DNA of 64,000 bases from Novilysobacter_A longmucuonensis (GTDB taxonomy: Bacteria; Pseudomonadota; Gammaproteobacteria; Xanthomonadales; Xanthomonadaceae). Location: assembly GCF_046600735.1 (NCBI RefSeq), contig NZ_JBJMAW010000005.1, positions 1-64,000 of the forward strand. Direction: 5' to 3'. Below are positions 50,971-60,117 of this stretch, piece after piece (position 1 is the stretch's first letter; each line of letters starts with the position of its first letter). The translations under genes and the position numbers were made by a program. A model generated the notes under the pieces. It ran no database searches, was not told where the DNA came from, and saw nothing but the letters and a program-made list of their open reading frames with translations.

Positions 50971-53900
50971 ATGTTGAGTTTCACCGCCGTCGCGCTGGCG
51001 AGCCTGGCGTGGCTCGCGTTGATGTTCGGCACCGCGCTGTATGGCGAACGCCACCCGGCGCTGTGGGCGCGGCACTGGCGGCATGTCTACGCGCTGTCGC
51101 TGGCGGTGCACTGCACCTCGTGGACGTTCTACGGCACCGTCACCCAGGCCGCACGCTACGGCTGGCCGCTGCCGCCGACCTTCCTCGGCGCAATCGTGCT
51201 GTACACGCTTGCGGTCGGTTTCATGATGAAGCTGGTGCGGCTGGCGCGCGAGACCAACGCAACCTCGCTGGCCGACCTGATCGCCACGCGGCTGGGCAAG
51301 GACGCGTGGTTGGCGGCGACGGTGACCCTGATCGCCGCCCTGGGCTTGATCCCCTACATCGCATTGCAGCTCAAAGCGGTGGCGATGAGTTTCGCGATGA
51401 TGACCACGCGAGATGCCACCAGCGCCTCCGCGCCGGCGTGGCAGGACAGCGCGCTGTACGTGGCGCTGGCGATGGCGCTGTTCGCGATGCTGTTCGGCAC
51501 CCGCCGGGCCAGCGCCGCCGAGCACAACCGCGGGCTGGTGCTGGCGATGGCGTTCGAGTCGGTGTTCAAACTTGCCGCGATGCTGGCGATCGGCGCGTTT
51601 GTGTGGCTTGGCCTGGATGCCGGGCTGGATGGCCTGCCCGAGCCGCCGCTGCAGACGCTGGCGACCGAGCCAGCCGGTGGCTTCATGCCGCTGGTGCTGC
51701 TGGGCGCGCTGGCGATGTTCATCCTGCCGCACCAGTTCCATGTCGGCGTGGTGGAGTGCCGCGACGAGCGTGACGTGCGCACCGCGCGCTGGCAGTTTCC
51801 GCTGTACCTGGTGCTGATCGCCCTGCCGGTGCTGCCGCTGGCGAAGGCCGGCAGCGCGCTGCTGGGCGGCTCCGGGGTGCCGTCGGACCTGTACGTGCTG
51901 GCGCTGCCGCTGTCTCAGGGGCAGCACGGGCTGGCGCTGTTCGCCTTCCTGGGCGGCCTGAGCGCGGCGACCGGCATGGTGGTGGTCAGCACCCTGACGC
52001 TTAGCCTGATGATCGGCAACCACTGGTTCGCGCCGGGCCTGCTGCGCGGGGCGTGGTCGCGCAACGACGGCAGCGACCTGCGCGGCTCGGTGCTCACGCT
52101 GCGGCGCGTCGGCATCGCGGTGATCATGCTGCTGGCCTGGGCCTACAGCCGCCTGATCGCCGGCAGCGAGGCGCTGGCCGATGTCGGCGCGGTGTCGTTC
52201 TCGGCACTGGCGACTTTGACCCCGGCGCTGGCGTTCGCGGTGTGGCGGCCTCAGACGCCGCCGCGTGCGGCGGTGATCGGCGTGCTGGCGGGATTCGCGG
52301 CCTGGGCGTGGGTGCTGCTGCTGCCGATGACGCTGGCCGCGCAGGGACTGGCGCCGGAGTGGCTGCAGCGTGGACCATGGGGCCTGGCGTGGCTTTCGCC
52401 GGAGGGGCTGTTCGGGCTGACCGGCTGGAGCCGCCTGGGCCGCGCGGTCGGGACCAGCCTGTTCGTCGGCACCCTGGCGACGGTGGTGGCGTCGATCTGG
52501 CGGCGCGAGGCGCCGCGACGCATGCAGCGCGGCCTGGACGCGCAGACCCTGCGCGATGCCGGCCTGCGCTTCCTGCCGCGCGAGCGCATCACCCAGTTGC
52601 TGCAGGATGCCCCGTCCGACGGTGCGGTGCCGGCGCTGGCCGAGGCGCGCGTGGAGCGTGAACTGGCTGCGGTGCTCGGCTCGGCATCGGCGCGGGTGCT
52701 GCTCGATGCCGCGCGCCGCGAGGCCGGGCGCGACCTCGACACCGTCGCGGCGATCGTCGGCGAGGCCTCGGCCGACCTGCGCTTCAGCCAGCGCGTGCTC
52801 GAGGCGGCGCTGCAGAACATGAGCCAGGGCATCAGCGTGGTCGATTCGCGCCTGCGGCTGGTCGCGTGGAACCGGCGCTACGCCGAGTTGTTCGGCTTCC
52901 CGGAGGAACTGCTGCAGATCGGCCGGCCGATCGCCGAGCTGTCGCGTTGGGCGCTGCAGCGTCTGCCGCCGCAGGGCAGGGGTTCGCGCGATCTCGAACG
53001 CGCGCTGGCGCGCCGCCTGGCCTACATGCGGGCCGGTACCGCGCATCTTTCCGAGCGCGTGCTGAGCGACGGCAGCATCCTGGAGATCCGCGGCAACCCG
53101 ATGCCCGGTGGCGGCTTCGTCGCGACGTTCACCGACGTCACCGCGTTCCGCCGCGCCGAGGCCGGACTGATCCAGGCCAACGAGACGCTGGAGCATCGCG
53201 TGGTCGCCCGCACCATCGACCTGGAGGCCGCCACACGCGAGGCCGAACGTGCCAACGAGGCCAAGAGCCGCTTCCTGGCCGCGATCGGCCATGACCTGAT
53301 GCAGCCGCTGCACGCCGCGCAGTTGTTCACCGACGCACTGGCCAAGCAACTCGGCGACCCGGCGCAGCGCGAATCGGTCGCGCAGATCAGCGGTGCGCTC
53401 GACTCCACCGGCGACCTGCTGACCGGGCTGCTCGACATGTCGCGGCTGGAAGCCGGCGGCCTGGTGCCGCAGCCGCGCGATTTCCCGCTGGCGGAGGTGC
53501 TCGACCCGCTGGCCTCGGAATTCGGCGCGATCGCATCGGCGCGCGGCTTGCGGTTCCGCTTCGTCGGCTGCGATTCGTGGGTCTACAGCGACCCGCAGCT
53601 GTTGCGACGGGTGCTGCAGAACTTCCTGGCCAACGCGGTGCGCTATACCGATGCCGGCGGCGTGCTGCTCGGCGTGCGGCGCGAGGGCGACGGTCTTCGC
53701 ATCGAGGTGCACGACACCGGCCCGGGCATCGCGCTGAAGCAGCAGGCGGCGATCTTCGAGGAGTTCCGCCGTGGCGAGGACGCGCCGGGGCAGGGGCTCG
53801 GGCTGGGGCTGTCGATCGCCGATCGCATCGCGCAACTGCTGGCCGCGCCACTGACCCTGCGTAGTCGCCTGGAGTGCGGCACCGTGTTCGCCGTCCGGGT

Positions 53901-54357
53901 GGCCAGCGCGAGTGCGCCGCCCCAGGCCGCCAGCGGCGGCACCACCGATGGGCTCAAGGGCCTGCGCGTGCTGCTGGTCGACAACGACCCCCAGGCGCTG
54001 TCGGCCCTGGCCGGCGTATTGCGGCAGTGGGGTTGCGAGGTCGCCACCGCCGGCGACCGACTCCAGGCGGAGCGGCGCATGGGCGAGTGCCCGGCGTCGC
54101 TGTGGCTGTTCGACTACCACCTCGACGACGGCGATACCGGCGTCGCATTGGCCGCGGACCTGGCCGACCGCCATGGCGCACGACCGACCCTGATCCTCAG
54201 CGCCGACAGCGGTCACGCGGTGCGGCGCGCGGTGCTGGATGCCGGCTACTCGTTGCTGGCCAAGCCATCCAAGCCGCTGGCGTTGAAATCGGTGCTCGAC
54301 CGATTGCTGGCCGCACGCGAAGCGCGCGCTCCCGAACCCGCCGCGGTCGAGCCGTAG
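50971..54357 (+). CDS. SSS-domain hybrid sensor histidine kinase (CrbS/MxtR-like)
   Basis: Protein of 1128 aa. About 13 TM helices form a sodium:solute symporter-like domain (1-500), followed by a STAC-like linker (about 525-590, SASARVLLDAA), a PAS domain (about 610-715, QNMSQGISVVDSRLRLVAWN), HisKA with His774 (AIGHDLMQPLH), HATPase (DTGPGI, GLGLGLSI) and a C-terminal receiver with Asp1048 (LFDYHLDDGD). This is the architecture of CrbS/MxtR kinases that, with a LuxR-type partner, switch on acetate/acetyl-CoA use. The partner-like regulator lies 550 bp away facing it. The stop codon is formed by the GTAG of a REP element. Confidence 0.92.
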   Translation: MLSFTAVALASLAWLALMFGTALYGERHPALWARHWRHVYALSLAVHCTSWTFYGTVTQAARYGWPLPPTFLGAIVLYTLAVGFMMKLVRLARETNATSLADLIATRLGKDAWLAATVTLIAALGLIPYIALQLKAVAMSFAMMTTRDATSASAPAWQDSALYVALAMALFAMLFGTRRASAAEHNRGLVLAMAFESVFKLAAMLAIGAFVWLGLDAGLDGLPEPPLQTLATEPAGGFMPLVLLGALAMFILPHQFHVGVVECRDERDVRTARWQFPLYLVLIALPVLPLAKAGSALLGGSGVPSDLYVLALPLSQGQHGLALFAFLGGLSAATGMVVVSTLTLSLMIGNHWFAPGLLRGAWSRNDGSDLRGSVLTLRRVGIAVIMLLAWAYSRLIAGSEALADVGAVSFSALATLTPALAFAVWRPQTPPRAAVIGVLAGFAAWAWVLLLPMTLAAQGLAPEWLQRGPWGLAWLSPEGLFGLTGWSRLGRAVGTSLFVGTLATVVASIWRREAPRRMQRGLDAQTLRDAGLRFLPRERITQLLQDAPSDGAVPALAEARVERELAAVLGSASARVLLDAARREAGRDLDTVAAIVGEASADLRFSQRVLEAALQNMSQGISVVDSRLRLVAWNRRYAELFGFPEELLQIGRPIAELSRWALQRLPPQGRGSRDLERALARRLAYMRAGTAHLSERVLSDGSILEIRGNPMPGGGFVATFTDVTAFRRAEAGLIQANETLEHRVVARTIDLEAATREAERANEAKSRFLAAIGHDLMQPLHAAQLFTDALAKQLGDPAQRESVAQISGALDSTGDLLTGLLDMSRLEAGGLVPQPRDFPLAEVLDPLASEFGAIASARGLRFRFVGCDSWVYSDPQLLRRVLQNFLANAVRYTDAGGVLLGVRREGDGLRIEVHDTGPGIALKQQAAIFEEFRRGEDAPGQGLGLGLSIADRIAQLLAAPLTLRSRLECGTVFAVRVASASAPPQAASGGTTDGLKGLRVLLVDNDPQALSALAGVLRQWGCEVATAGDRLQAERRMGECPASLWLFDYHLDDGDTGVALAADLADRHGARPTLILSADSGHAVRRAVLDAGYSLLAKPSKPLALKSVLDRLLAAREARAPEPAAVEP

Positions 54358-54574
54358 GAGCGGCTTCAGCCGCGAACCAGAACCGGTTTTCAAGTAACCC
54401 GTCCGATTACCGCGAAAGCTTTTTGTAGGAGCGACGTAAGTCGCGAAAACGCACGCTCCGGGCTTGCGCGAAATCGCGGCTTTGGTCGCTGCTACATGAG
54501 GACGTGAAGGGGTCTTGAGAGGACGTCGTGGTCGAGTTGCCGGATCGCGGCTGAAGCCGCTCCTACAAAAAACG
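54256..54574. repeat. Tandem duplication, copy 1 (kinase 3' end plus REPs)
   Basis: Covers the last 33 codons of the kinase gene, its REP-derived stop, a TTCAGCCG REP, the sequence AACCAGAACCGGTTTTCAAG, a GTAGGAGCGACGTAAGTCGC REP and its partner, and a final inverted TTCAGCCG REP. It is repeated with about 90-95% visible identity at 54575-54892. Confidence 0.92.
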
Positions 54575-54892
54575 CTGGCCAGGCCATCCAGCCGTTGGCG
54601 TTGAAATCGATGCTTGACCGATTGCTGGCCGCACGCGAAGCGCGCGCGCTCGAACCCGCCGCGGTCGAGCCGGAGGAGCGGCTTCAGCCGCGAACCAGAA
54701 CCGGTTTTCAAGTGACCCGTCCGATTACCGCGAAAGCTTTTTGTAGGAGCGACGTAAGTCGCGAAAACGCACGACCCCGGCTTGCGCGAAATCGCGACTT
54801 ACGTCGCTCCTACATGAGGACGCGAAGGGGTCTTGAGATGACGTCGTGGTCGGGTTGCCGGATCGCGGCTGAAGCCGCTCCTACAAAAACGC
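54575..54892. repeat. Tandem duplication, copy 2
   Basis: Second copy of the 319-bp unit, one base shorter near its start (54575-54599). Several point differences show that it has diverged; the REP CCGTAG has become CCGGAG here. Confidence 0.92.
54599..54669 (+). pseudogene. Duplicated C-terminal fragment of the sensor kinase
   Basis: Repeats the last about 24 codons (LKSVLDRLLAAREARA...VEP) of the upstream kinase gene with substitutions. It has no start of its own and lacks the original stop, because TAG has become GAG, so the frame runs on into REP sequence. Confidence 0.85.
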
Positions 54893-54913
54893 CCGAAACA
54901 CCGAAGTGGCGCG

Positions 54914-55579
54914 TCAGCCTTCCATCCGGCGCGCTGGATCGGTCAGCTCCAGCTCTCGCAGGACCACGCCGGCCTGGGTGCGGTTGCGCACGCCGAGGCG
55001 CTCGAAGATCGCCGACAGGTGCGCCTTGACCGTGCGCTCCTGCACGTCCAGACGGTCGGCGATCTGCTTGTTGAGCAGGCCTTCGGCGACCAGCGTCAGT
55101 ACCCGGAACTGCTGCGGCGACAGGCTTGCCAGACGCGCGGCAAGCGCCGCATCGCTGCTGGAGCTCTGCGTCCGCGCCACCGCGGCGCGCAATGGCGGCG
55201 GCAGCCACTGCTCGCAGGCCAGCACCGCGCGGATCGCATCGCGCAGCTCGTCCAGTCCGGAACTCTTGGGCAGGTAACCCGCCGCGCCATGATCGAGCGC
55301 GCGACGCACCACGCGCGGGTCGTCATTGGCCGACACCACTACCACCGCCACGCCCGGGTACTGCGCCCGGATCGCAGCCAGTCCGGCCAGCCCATGATTG
55401 CCCGGCATGTGCAGGTCCAGCAGCACCAGGTCGATATCGGGCTCGGTCTCCAGCACCGCGAGCACGCCACCGAGCGAATCGGCTTCATGCACCTGCAGCC
55501 CGGCGACCGCGTCGGCAGCCGCGCCACGCAACGCGGCGCGGAACAGCGGGTGGTCATCGGCGATGAGCAGGGCAGGCAT
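54914..55579 (-). CDS. LuxR-family response regulator (CrbR/ErdR-like)
   Basis: Protein of 221 aa. Receiver domain with DD at residues 8-9, phospho-acceptor Asp55 (LLDLHMPG) and Lys in LPKSS; the C-terminal LuxR HTH has LSPQQFRVLTLVAEGLLNKQIADRLDV. It faces the SSS-kinase gene and is probably its partner. There is no Shine-Dalgarno sequence: the ATG directly follows a run of 10-bp tandem repeats. Confidence 0.88.
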   Translation of the reverse strand: MPALLIADDHPLFRAALRGAAADAVAGLQVHEADSLGGVLAVLETEPDIDLVLLDLHMPGNHGLAGLAAIRAQYPGVAVVVVSANDDPRVVRRALDHGAAGYLPKSSGLDELRDAIRAVLACEQWLPPPLRAAVARTQSSSSDAALAARLASLSPQQFRVLTLVAEGLLNKQIADRLDVQERTVKAHLSAIFERLGVRNRTQAGVVLRELELTDPARRMEG

Positions 55580-55664
55580 TGGGCTGTAAGGGCTGTAAGG
55601 GCTGTAAGGGCTTTAAGGGCTGTAAGGGGGTGAGGGGTGAGGGGTGAGGGGTGAGGGGTGAGGC
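55580..55664. repeat. Short tandem repeats upstream of the LuxR start
   Basis: Five GGGCTGTAAG-type decamers (about 55580-55629, one variant with TTTAAG) followed by about five GGGGTGAG octamers (55628-55664). They lie immediately 5' of the regulator ATG and downstream of bdhA. Confidence 0.88.
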
Positions 55665-55707
55665 ATCGCTTCTAACTAACTTATTACCTTCTCACCTCCT
55701 CACTGCT

Positions 55708-56472
55708 TCATTGCACTGTCCAGCCGCCGTCGACCTCGATCGTGTGCCCGGTGATGTTGCGCGCCGGCGGCGAGATCAGGAACGCGGTGATGCCGGCCAG
55801 TTCGTCAAAGCCGATGAACACGCCCTTGGGCATCGGTTTGAGCATGATCTCGCTGATCACCTGCGACTCGGGGATGTCGTTGGTGCGCGCCTGGTCGGCG
55901 ATCTGCTTGTCGACCAGCGGGGTTTTCACGTAGGTCGGGCAGATCGTGTTGATGGTGATGTCGGTATCGGCGGTTTCCAACGCGATCACCTTGGAAAACC
56001 CGAGCAGGCCGTGCTTGGCGGCGACATATGCGCTCTTGTAGCGGCTGGCGACCAGCGAGTGGATCGAGCCGATGTTGACGATGCGGCCGAAGCCGCGCTC
56101 GCGCATGCCCGGCAGCAACGCCTGGGTCAGCCGTGCGACGCCGACCAGCATCACCTGCACCAGCAGGTCCCACTTGGCCATCGGGAACGCCTCCAGCGGT
56201 GAGACATGCTGCAACCCGGCGTTGTTGACCAGCACGTCGACAGGGCGCGACAGCGCCGCCAGCGCCGTTTCGATGCTGGCCCCGGAGGTCACGTCGAGCG
56301 CGAGTGCCTCGGCGCTGCCGCCGGCGGTGCGGATCGCCTGCGCGGTCGCCTCGGCGTTGTCGAGCGCCATGTCGGTCACCACGATGTGGTGGCCGGCGCG
56401 CGCGAGCTCGTCGGCGATGCCGGCGCCGATGCCGCTGCCGGCGCCGGTGATCAGGATGCAACGGGTGGTCAT
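55708..56472 (-). CDS. bdhA: 3-hydroxybutyrate dehydrogenase
   Basis: Protein of 254 aa from the ATG at 56472. Short-chain dehydrogenase: cofactor motif TGAGSGIG, NNAGLQHVSPLEAFP (a BdhA signature), catalytic Ser in GSIHSLVAS and YKSAYVAAK, and a C-terminal GHTIEVDGGWTVQ. It oxidises (R)-3-hydroxybutyrate to acetoacetate with NAD. It diverges from the oligomer hydrolase gene by 109 bp, so a shared control region is likely. Confidence 0.93.
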   Translation of the reverse strand: MTTRCILITGAGSGIGAGIADELARAGHHIVVTDMALDNAEATAQAIRTAGGSAEALALDVTSGASIETALAALSRPVDVLVNNAGLQHVSPLEAFPMAKWDLLVQVMLVGVARLTQALLPGMRERGFGRIVNIGSIHSLVASRYKSAYVAAKHGLLGFSKVIALETADTDITINTICPTYVKTPLVDKQIADQARTNDIPESQVISEIMLKPMPKGVFIGFDELAGITAFLISPPARNITGHTIEVDGGWTVQ

Positions 56473-56581
56473 GGGTACTCCGCCGTAGCTGCTGGGTGGG
56501 TGCAGCCTAGCAACCGGCGGCGGCATCGGCGCGGTACGAAGGTACGATGGCGGGACCGGGCCGCATTGCTAAGGTCGGCTC

Positions 56582-58423
56582 ATGACGATGCCACTGCTCC
56601 GAATCCCGCCCGCCGTCGCGTTGGTTCTGCTGGCCGGCTGCGCAACCACGGCCATTCCTGCTCCCGAAGTGACCACCAACGACGCGAACACCAGCGACAC
56701 GATCCCACGCAGCTTCGGGCCCGTCCGCACCAGCGAACACCGCGGTGCCGACGACCTGCTGACCGCCGGGCTCGGCCTGGACGGCCTGCGTGCCATGACG
56801 CCGCCGGCGTTCGCCGATGCCACCGCGCCAACTGCGGAGGAACTGCGCCGACGCACGATCTGGAGCAACTGGCGCGGCATCGCCGATCTCGCGCCGGGCG
56901 GCGGCTTCGGCGAGGTGTACGGCAGCGTCGCCGACGTGCCGGGACGCGAATACCACGCCCTGGCCCGCATCGACGGCGCCACCCACCCGCATCGGGTGGC
57001 AGTGCAGGTGCCGGACGGATTCGACCAGGCGCAGCGCTGCATCGTGGTGGCGCCCGCTTCAGGATCGCGCGGTGTCTATGGCGCGATCGCGGTGGCCGGG
57101 GCCTGGGGCCTGCCGAAAGGCTGCGCGGTGGCATACACCGACAAGGCCGCGGGCAGTGATTATTTCGACCTGGACGCAGGGCAGGGCGTGCGCATCGACG
57201 GACGGATCGGCGGTGCGGCCGAGGTTGGTGCGGGTGAGAGCCTGGCTTTCCTGCCCGAGCCGGCAAGCGGCAGCGGCATTGCGATCAAGCACGCGCATTC
57301 GCGCGACAACCCCGAGGCCGACTGGGGCGGCCACGTCAAACAGGCGGCGGCGTTCGCACTGCAGGTGCTGAACGATGCGTTCCCCGATGCGGCGCCGTTC
57401 CGCTTCGACAACACCAGCGTGATCGCGGTAGGCATTTCCAACGGCGGCGGCGCGGTGCTGCGCGCGGCCGAGGACGCGGGTGAATGGCTCGATGCGGTCG
57501 TGGCCGGCGAGCCCAACCTGCACGTCGCCGGCGCACGGCCGCTCTATGACTACAGCACAGAGGCCGCGCTGCTGATGCCGTGCGCGCTGCCGCACCTGGG
57601 CGTGCCGCCGATGCCGAATGCGGCGGCGCACTGCGCGGCGCTGGCCGAGGCCGGCCTGGTCACCGGCGCCAGTGCCGCCGAGCAACAGCGATCGGCCTAC
57701 GAGACCTTGCGTGCAAATGGCTGGACCGACGCCGCATTGCGTGCCGGCTCGATCAGCCTCGCGTTCGACCTGTGGCGCGCGGTCGCGGTGACATATGCCT
57801 CGGCGTACGGGCGCTACGGCGTCGGTGAACACCCGTGCCGCCACGCATTCTCGGCGGTGACACCCGAGGGCGCGCCGCGTCCGGCCACGGCGGCCGAGCG
57901 TGCCGCCTGGTGGTCCGACGGCAGCGGCATTGCGCCGGGCGCGGGCGTCGCCATCGTCGCGCCGCCGACGACTGGCTTGGCTCTGGGGGAGCTGCAGTGC
58001 CTGCGAGCGCTCTGGGATGGCCAAGGCCCGGACGCGGACCGCGTGCGCGAGGGCGTGGCGGCCATCGAGGCGCAGCCGCCTCGCGCGGGCTTGCCGGTCG
58101 TCGTGATCCATGGCCTGGACGACGGGTTGATCCCGGCGGCCTTCAGCAGCGCGCCGTACGTGGCGGCGGTGCAGTCGGCGGGGCGCGACGTGCGCTACTG
58201 GCAGGTGCACAACGCCCAGCACTTCGATGCGTTCCTCGGGCTGCCGGTGTACGCCGCCCAGTACCTGCCGCTGCTGCCCTACGTCTACGAGGCGCTCGAT
58301 CGCACCTGGGCGCATCTGGAGCATCGTGCGCCGCTGCCGACCGATGCGGTCATCGCAACCACCCCGCGCGGCCCCGGTGTCGCACTTGAAGCCGGTCATC
58401 TGTCGATGCCGCCAGCGCCGTAG
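56582..58423 (+). CDS. D-(-)-3-hydroxybutyrate oligomer hydrolase, lipoprotein
   Basis: Protein of 613 aa. The lipobox LLAGC places the lipidated Cys at 20, so the enzyme should be anchored on the periplasmic or outer surface. Catalytic elements: Ser286 in VGISNGGGAV, Asp in HGLDDGLIPA and His in NAQHFDAF. The family (3HB-oligomer hydrolase) cleaves 3-hydroxybutyrate dimers and oligomers from PHB breakdown to monomers. The adjacent divergent bdhA would oxidise them. The stop TAG is made by a GTAG-headed repeat. Confidence 0.9.
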   Translation: MTMPLLRIPPAVALVLLAGCATTAIPAPEVTTNDANTSDTIPRSFGPVRTSEHRGADDLLTAGLGLDGLRAMTPPAFADATAPTAEELRRRTIWSNWRGIADLAPGGGFGEVYGSVADVPGREYHALARIDGATHPHRVAVQVPDGFDQAQRCIVVAPASGSRGVYGAIAVAGAWGLPKGCAVAYTDKAAGSDYFDLDAGQGVRIDGRIGGAAEVGAGESLAFLPEPASGSGIAIKHAHSRDNPEADWGGHVKQAAAFALQVLNDAFPDAAPFRFDNTSVIAVGISNGGGAVLRAAEDAGEWLDAVVAGEPNLHVAGARPLYDYSTEAALLMPCALPHLGVPPMPNAAAHCAALAEAGLVTGASAAEQQRSAYETLRANGWTDAALRAGSISLAFDLWRAVAVTYASAYGRYGVGEHPCRHAFSAVTPEGAPRPATAAERAAWWSDGSGIAPGAGVAIVAPPTTGLALGELQCLRALWDGQGPDADRVREGVAAIEAQPPRAGLPVVVIHGLDDGLIPAAFSSAPYVAAVQSAGRDVRYWQVHNAQHFDAFLGLPVYAAQYLPLLPYVYEALDRTWAHLEHRAPLPTDAVIATTPRGPGVALEAGHLSMPPAP

Positions 58424-58502
58424 GCTGGGCTGACAAGCCCAGCATTACTTCGCACGCCCGCGCCGGCTGCTGAAACACGCTGGGCTTGGCAGCCCAGCCT
58501 AC
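58420..58502. repeat. GTAGGCTGGGCTGACAAGCC inverted repeat
   Basis: GTAGGCTGGGCTGACAAGCC and its inverted copy GGCTTGGCAGCCCAGCCTAC enclose about 40 bp. It starts at the last codon of the oligomer hydrolase gene. Confidence 0.85.
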
Positions 58503-58605
58503 GGGTCGGCCGCCGGCTGGCGCATGACTCTTGCCGCTGCGTTTACGGAGCCCGGCGTTAACTGGTGCTCCGGGCGGGTTGCGCCGTGTCACCCGGTGGG
58601 TGGTC

Positions 58606-60117
58606 ATGAGACTGGATGGACGAGCTCTGCTGCTGGCTTTCGCGCTGGCGCTGGCGTCGATGTTGCTGTCGCCGATGGCTGCGCCTGTGCCGGGTCCGGC
58701 ATCCGCGCCTGCCTCGGGTACCGCAGCGGGGTCCGCACCGGGATCCCCATCAGGACAGGCGGTGCTGCTGCTGGAGATCCAGGGCGGCATCGGGCCTGCC
58801 ACCCGCGACTACCTGGAGCGCGGGCTGCAGCGCGCGGCCGAGCAGAACGCCGCCGCGGTGGTGCTGCGCATCGATACGCCCGGCGGCCTGGACGCCGCCA
58901 CCCGCGACATCAACCAGGCGATCCTGGCCTCGCGCGTGCCGGTGATCGCCTGGGTCGCGCCGCAGGGCGCACGCGCCGCCAGTGCCGGGACCTACATCCT
59001 CTACGCCTGCCACCTGGCCGCGATGGCGCCGGCGACCGCGCTGGGCGCCGCCACGCCGGTGTCGCTCGGCGGCAAACCCGAACCGATGGAACGGCCAGGT
59101 GCTCCGCCGCAGGAGCAGCGGCAGGAGGATTCCGACACACCCGCTGCCGACGATGACTCCGCGGCCGCGCCGGAGCCGTCGCCCGAGCAGGGCAGCGCAT
59201 CCTCGCGCAAGGCGACCAACGACGCCGCCGCCTACCTGCGCAGCCTGGCCGAACTGCGCGGGCGCGACAGCGACTTCGCCGACCGCGCGGTGCGCGACGC
59301 CGCCACCCTGACCTCCGAGCAGGCGCTGCAGCAGGGCGTCATCGAAATCCTCGCCGATGACATCGACAGCCTGCTGCGCCAGGCGGACGGTCGCGAGGTC
59401 AGGCTGCGCGAGGGCAGCGTCACCCTCGCCACCGCCGGCCGGCCGGTGACCGCGATCGAACCGGACTGGCGCTTCAAGCTGCTGGCGGTGCTGACCGATC
59501 CGACCGTCGCCTACATGCTGCTGCTGGTCGGCATGTACGGGCTGCTGTTCGAGGGTTACAGCCCCGGCGCGATCGTGCCGGGCGTGGTCGGCGGGATCTC
59601 CCTGCTGCTGGCGCTGTATGCGCTGCAGGTGTTGCCGGTGAACTACGCCGGCGTCGGCCTGATCGTGCTGGGAGTGGTGCTGATGACCGCGGAGCTGGCG
59701 GCGCCGAGTTTCGGCGCGCTGGGCATCGGCGGACTGATCGCGCTGATCACCGGCTCGGTGATCCTCTACGACACCGAGGTGCCCGGTTTCGGGGTGCCGG
59801 TGGCGCTCATCGTCGGCATCGGCGTGGCCAGCGCGTTGGCATTCATGGGTCTGATCTGGTTCGCGGCGCAGTCGCGCAAGCGGCCGGTGGCGACCGGCGT
59901 GGATGAACTGCTCGGCCAGGCCGCCACCGCGCTGCACGATTTCACCGGCCACGGCCGCGTGCGCACCCGCGGCGAGGTCTGGCATGCGAAATCCGAGGTG
60001 CCGGTGGTGGCCGGACAGACGCTCCGGGTGCTCGCGGTCGAAGGCCTGGTCCTGCGCGTCGAACCGCTCGACGCGGCACCCGTCCCCCTTACCCCCGACC
60101 ACGGAGTCGAGCCATGA
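58606..60117 (+). CDS. NfeD family membrane-bound serine protease (ClpP-class)
   Basis: Protein of 503 aa from the ATG at 58606. Signal peptide (about 1-25), a ClpP-like domain with RIDTPGGLDAATRDI and the Ser in ARAASAGTYI, then the Lys in RKATNDAAAYLRSLAELRGRD, separated by an acidic Pro/Gln-rich insert (about 160-205). About four TM helices and a C-terminal OB-fold (NfeD-C) follow. NfeD partners a slipin; the slipin gene overlaps its end by 4 bases (ATGA). Confidence 0.9.
   Translation: MRLDGRALLLAFALALASMLLSPMAAPVPGPASAPASGTAAGSAPGSPSGQAVLLLEIQGGIGPATRDYLERGLQRAAEQNAAAVVLRIDTPGGLDAATRDINQAILASRVPVIAWVAPQGARAASAGTYILYACHLAAMAPATALGAATPVSLGGKPEPMERPGAPPQEQRQEDSDTPAADDDSAAAPEPSPEQGSASSRKATNDAAAYLRSLAELRGRDSDFADRAVRDAATLTSEQALQQGVIEILADDIDSLLRQADGREVRLREGSVTLATAGRPVTAIEPDWRFKLLAVLTDPTVAYMLLLVGMYGLLFEGYSPGAIVPGVVGGISLLLALYALQVLPVNYAGVGLIVLGVVLMTAELAAPSFGALGIGGLIALITGSVILYDTEVPGFGVPVALIVGIGVASALAFMGLIWFAAQSRKRPVATGVDELLGQAATALHDFTGHGRVRTRGEVWHAKSEVPVVAGQTLRVLAVEGLVLRVEPLDAAPVPLTPDHGVEP

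Larger units (their letters stand above)
54358..54913. other. Gene-free interval between kinase and LuxR genes
   Basis: About 555 bp made up entirely of the REP part of copy 1 and all of copy 2 of a 318-319-bp tandem duplication. I see no independent gene; short frames through it are translations of REP sequence. Confidence 0.85.

Noticed and set aside
50710..54711. 1333-codon minus-strand open frame
   Set aside because: It is antisense to the SSS-kinase gene and composed mostly of Arg/Gln/His/Ala. High GC removes stop codons from opposite frames.
54595..55029. 144-codon plus-strand frame after the kinase gene
   Set aside because: It is a read-through of the duplicated kinase tail and REP sequence, created by loss of the TAG stop, and runs antisense into the LuxR gene.
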